Made by a program: the position numbers and the translations under genes
DNA from: Rhodobacteraceae bacterium UBA1957
Lineage (GTDB): Bacteria; Pseudomonadota; Alphaproteobacteria; Rhodobacterales; Rhodobacteraceae
Length of the DNA: 26,407 nucleotides
NCBI GenBank assembly: GCA_002336405.1
Contig: DDEJ01000166.1
Span: forward strand, 574-26,980
Direction: 5' to 3'
Notes under the pieces: generated by a model
What the model was told of the DNA's origin: nothing
Seen by the model: the letters and a program-made list of their open reading frames with translations, nothing else
Database searches by the model: none
Shown here: positions 24,393 through 26,407 of the stretch, one piece after another
Position numbering within the stretch: position 1 is the first letter of the stretch
Layout: every line of letters starts with the position of its first letter

Positions 24393-25568
24393 ATGCGGAT
24401 TACCGGTAAAAAAATCATCGTGATCGGTGGCGGGATTGGGGGTCTTGCTGCGGCGCTGGCGTTGGCGCGGCTTGGCGCTGTGGTAACCGTGCTTGAACAA
24501 ACTGCCGAAATCTCTGACATGGGGGCCGGGTTGCAGATCAGCCCAAATGGCTTTGTGGTGCTTGATGCGCTGGGGTTACGCGATGCGGTGGTTGACCGGT
24601 CGATGGCCGCAACTTCTGTGGTCCTGCGCAATTATAGCAATTCGGCGATAGTGGCGACACTTGATGTTTCGCCCCAAACAGGTGGACAGAATTACCACTT
24701 CATTCATCGGGCGGATCTGGTTGCCTGTCTGCTGAGTGCGGCAAGACAGGCCGGGGTTCAAGTGCGGTTGCAGCACAAGGTAAAACAGGTGCAGACCTCG
24801 GTGATACCGCAGGTGGTCTTGACGAATGGCGCGACGATGATGGCTGATCTGGTGGTCGGTGCGGATGGTTTGCATTCTTGCTTGCGGCCGGTCCTAAACC
24901 GACCTGCCGCCCCGCGGTTTACCGGCCAAGTGGCGTGGCGTGCGCTGGTGCCACGCCAATCTCATGCGTTGGCGCAGGTGCAGCTTTATATGGGGCCGGG
25001 GCGACATTTAGTGACTTATCCGCTGCGTGGTGGGCAGTTGGTAAATGTTGTAGCGGTCCAAGAACGGGCCAACTGGGCAGCTGATGGCTGGCAGCACCGC
25101 GATGATCCGCAAAATCTGCGCAGGGCTTTTGCGGATTTTTCTCCGGATGTGCAGGAATTATTGCGCAGTGTGGATAATCTGCATCTGTGGGGGTTATTTC
25201 GCCATCCCGTTGCCCGAAACTGGTATCAAGACCATGCTGTTTTGCTTGGTGACGCGGCGCATCCGACGCTGCCGTTTCTGGCGCAGGGGGCAAACATGGC
25301 CTTGGAGGACGCCTGGGTTCTGGCAGACTGCCTTGCCAATGCTGAGACCACAAGTGGCGCGTTGGCACGGTATCAAAAGCGTCGTGAGGGGCGGGTGCGG
25401 CGAGTTATTGCCGTGTCAGGACGCAATGCTTGGAAATACCATTTAAGATTGCCACCGCTGCGTATGGCGGCGCATGCGGCACTGCGGTTTGTTAGCCTTA
25501 AGGCACCACAGTATCTAACGCGGCAGTTCGACTGGCTGTATCACCACGATGTGACCAAACACAGCTAG
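24393..25568 (+). CDS. FAD-dependent monooxygenase (salicylate/hydroxybenzoate hydroxylase-like)
   Basis: A 391-residue group A flavoprotein monooxygenase that would hydroxylate an aromatic or similar ring using NAD(P)H and oxygen. The three family fingerprints are present: GGGIGG at residues 12-17 (FAD ADP-binding loop), the DG motif in VVGADGLHSCLR (Asp158-Gly159), and GD in LLGDAAHPTLPFLAQGANMALEDA (Gly286-Asp287). The N-terminal IVIGGGIGGLAAALAL and the ISPNG segment resemble salicylate 1-monooxygenase and 3-hydroxybenzoate 6-hydroxylase. The substrate cannot be fixed from sequence. AGGAT lies six bases before the ATG. It follows the dksA-like gene by 71 bases, and co-transcription is possible but unproven. 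No aromatic-degradation genes are nearby. Confidence 0.9.
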   Translation: MRITGKKIIVIGGGIGGLAAALALARLGAVVTVLEQTAEISDMGAGLQISPNGFVVLDALGLRDAVVDRSMAATSVVLRNYSNSAIVATLDVSPQTGGQNYHFIHRADLVACLLSAARQAGVQVRLQHKVKQVQTSVIPQVVLTNGATMMADLVVGADGLHSCLRPVLNRPAAPRFTGQVAWRALVPRQSHALAQVQLYMGPGRHLVTYPLRGGQLVNVVAVQERANWAADGWQHRDDPQNLRRAFADFSPDVQELLRSVDNLHLWGLFRHPVARNWYQDHAVLLGDAAHPTLPFLAQGANMALEDAWVLADCLANAETTSGALARYQKRREGRVRRVIAVSGRNAWKYHLRLPPLRMAAHAALRFVSLKAPQYLTRQFDWLYHHDVTKHS

Positions 25569-25596
25569 ACGGAACAACGTCTGCGGTTGCTGAGAT

Positions 25597-26376
25597 TTAA
25601 TTATCCAGAATCAGCCAAACTGGCACATGGTCAGAGGGCTTTTCGCGGGCGCGGATATCGGCATCGATTTGACAGTCTTGCAGCAGGTCGGCACAGGTGG
25701 GCGTCAGCAGCATGTGGTCAATTCGAATGCCGTCGTTGCGGTTCCAAGCCCCGGCCTGATAATCCCAGAAACTATAAAACCCCGGCGCCGGATGACAGCT
25801 GCGAAAAGCCTCGGTGAAGCCAAGGTTCAAAACCCGGCGGTATGCTTCGCGGCTCTCGGGTCGAAACAGCGCATCTTCACGCCAGACATCGGGACGGGCG
25901 GCGTCTTCAATTTGCGGAATGATATTGTAATCTCCCGCCATTAAGGCGGGCATTTCGCCTGTAATCAGATCTTTGGCACGGGCGTAAAGCCGTTCCATCC
26001 AAGCCAGCTTATAGTCATATTTCGGACCGGGGCAGGGATTGCCATTGGGCAGGTACAGACCGCACAGCCGCACCGCCTGTTTGCCGATCACGGTTGCCTC
26101 AATCCAGCGCGCTTGCGCGTCCTCGTCATCTCCGGGCAAACCCCGGCTGATGTCTTCGAGCGGCAGTTTTGACAGGATTGCCACGCCGTTAAAGGATTTC
26201 TGGCCGTGGGTTTCCACTTGATAACCAAGGTCTTCGAAATGTGTGCGGGGAAAGGTCTCATCGGTGGATTTAATTTCTTGTAACAGCGCGACATCGGGCT
26301 GCGCCTCGGCCAACCAGTCGGTCAGTGCGGGAAGCCGAGCTTTGATGCCGTTGATATTGAAAGTAGCTATCTTCAT
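25597..26376 (-). CDS. xth: Exodeoxyribonuclease III / AP endonuclease
   Basis: A 259-residue Mg-dependent base-excision repair enzyme that cuts at abasic sites and trims 3' ends. It belongs to the exonuclease-endonuclease-phosphatase fold. The N-terminal KIATFNINGIKARLPAL and the catalytic Glu34 (LLQEIKS) match the Xth family. Downstream are LCGLYLPNGNP, the conserved GDYNI segment, and the active-site Asp and His in SDHVPVW near the C-terminus. I chose the ATG at 26376 rather than the in-frame GTG at 26391, because MKIATFNING is the usual start. It is convergent with the monooxygenase gene, 28 bases away. It is complete, and upstream sequence runs to the window edge. Confidence 0.95.
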   Translation of the reverse strand: MKIATFNINGIKARLPALTDWLAEAQPDVALLQEIKSTDETFPRTHFEDLGYQVETHGQKSFNGVAILSKLPLEDISRGLPGDDEDAQARWIEATVIGKQAVRLCGLYLPNGNPCPGPKYDYKLAWMERLYARAKDLITGEMPALMAGDYNIIPQIEDAARPDVWREDALFRPESREAYRRVLNLGFTEAFRSCHPAPGFYSFWDYQAGAWNRNDGIRIDHMLLTPTCADLLQDCQIDADIRAREKPSDHVPVWLILDN

Positions 26377-26389
26377 GCGGACTTCTTTC

Positions 26390-26407
26390 ACTGTGCTGTG
26401 CTGTGCT
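26390..26407. repeat. Short tandem repeat at the window edge
   Basis: CTGTG is repeated three times and then begins again at the window end, just upstream of the xth start. The array may continue past the window. Confidence 0.5.

Overview
The window looks like a chromosomal segment of a marine alphaproteobacterium of the Rhodobacteraceae (Roseobacter) type with moderate GC. The main evidence is a circularly permuted, two-piece tmRNA whose tag reads ANDNRAPVAMAA, a form typical of this family. Supporting evidence is a single-cysteine DksA, a Bpt-type leucyltransferase, a GlnE, an IlvI/IlvN pair and a large TRAP transporter, all of alphaproteobacterial type. I cannot name the species.

Layout. 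1-581: no convincing gene. 582-2758 (+): an ankyrin-repeat lipoprotein, a DUF1330-like protein and a class I SAM methyltransferase. 2759-5794: a gene-poor, scarred zone with a decayed IS3-family element (about 3342-4575, minus) and the tmRNA gene (about 4996-5300, minus). 5795-8095: an amidase-signature hydrolase (+) tail to tail with an HTH regulator (-). 8472-11033 (-): the acetolactate synthase operon ilvI-ilvN behind a consensus-like promoter and a leader that looks like a transcription attenuator. 11485-15981 (+): a TRAP transporter operon (Tat-exported binding protein, long small permease, very long large permease). 16030-16444 (-): a broken VOC/glyoxalase gene. 16468-17286 (-): bpt with its own promoter. 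17558-20607 (+): glnE and a translationally coupled small protein. 20612-21295 (-): an M48 metallopeptidase. 21364-23728 (-): a MoxR ATPase, a 55-residue membrane protein and a vWA protein, read in that order. 23899-25568 (+): dksA-like gene and an FAD monooxygenase. 25597-26376 (-): xth.

Functional themes are nitrogen control (glnE), branched-chain amino acid synthesis (ilvIN), uptake of organic acids (TRAP), protein quality control (tmRNA, Bpt N-degron tagging, M48 protease, MoxR/vWA) and DNA repair (Xth). Most of it is ordinary housekeeping sequence. The most informative non-coding items are the tmRNA and the ilvI leader. The clearest decay events are a 10-bp tandem duplication that frameshifts the IS3 transposase and a homopolymer frameshift plus stop in the VOC gene. 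I saw no convincing new defence system, CRISPR array or biosynthetic cluster.
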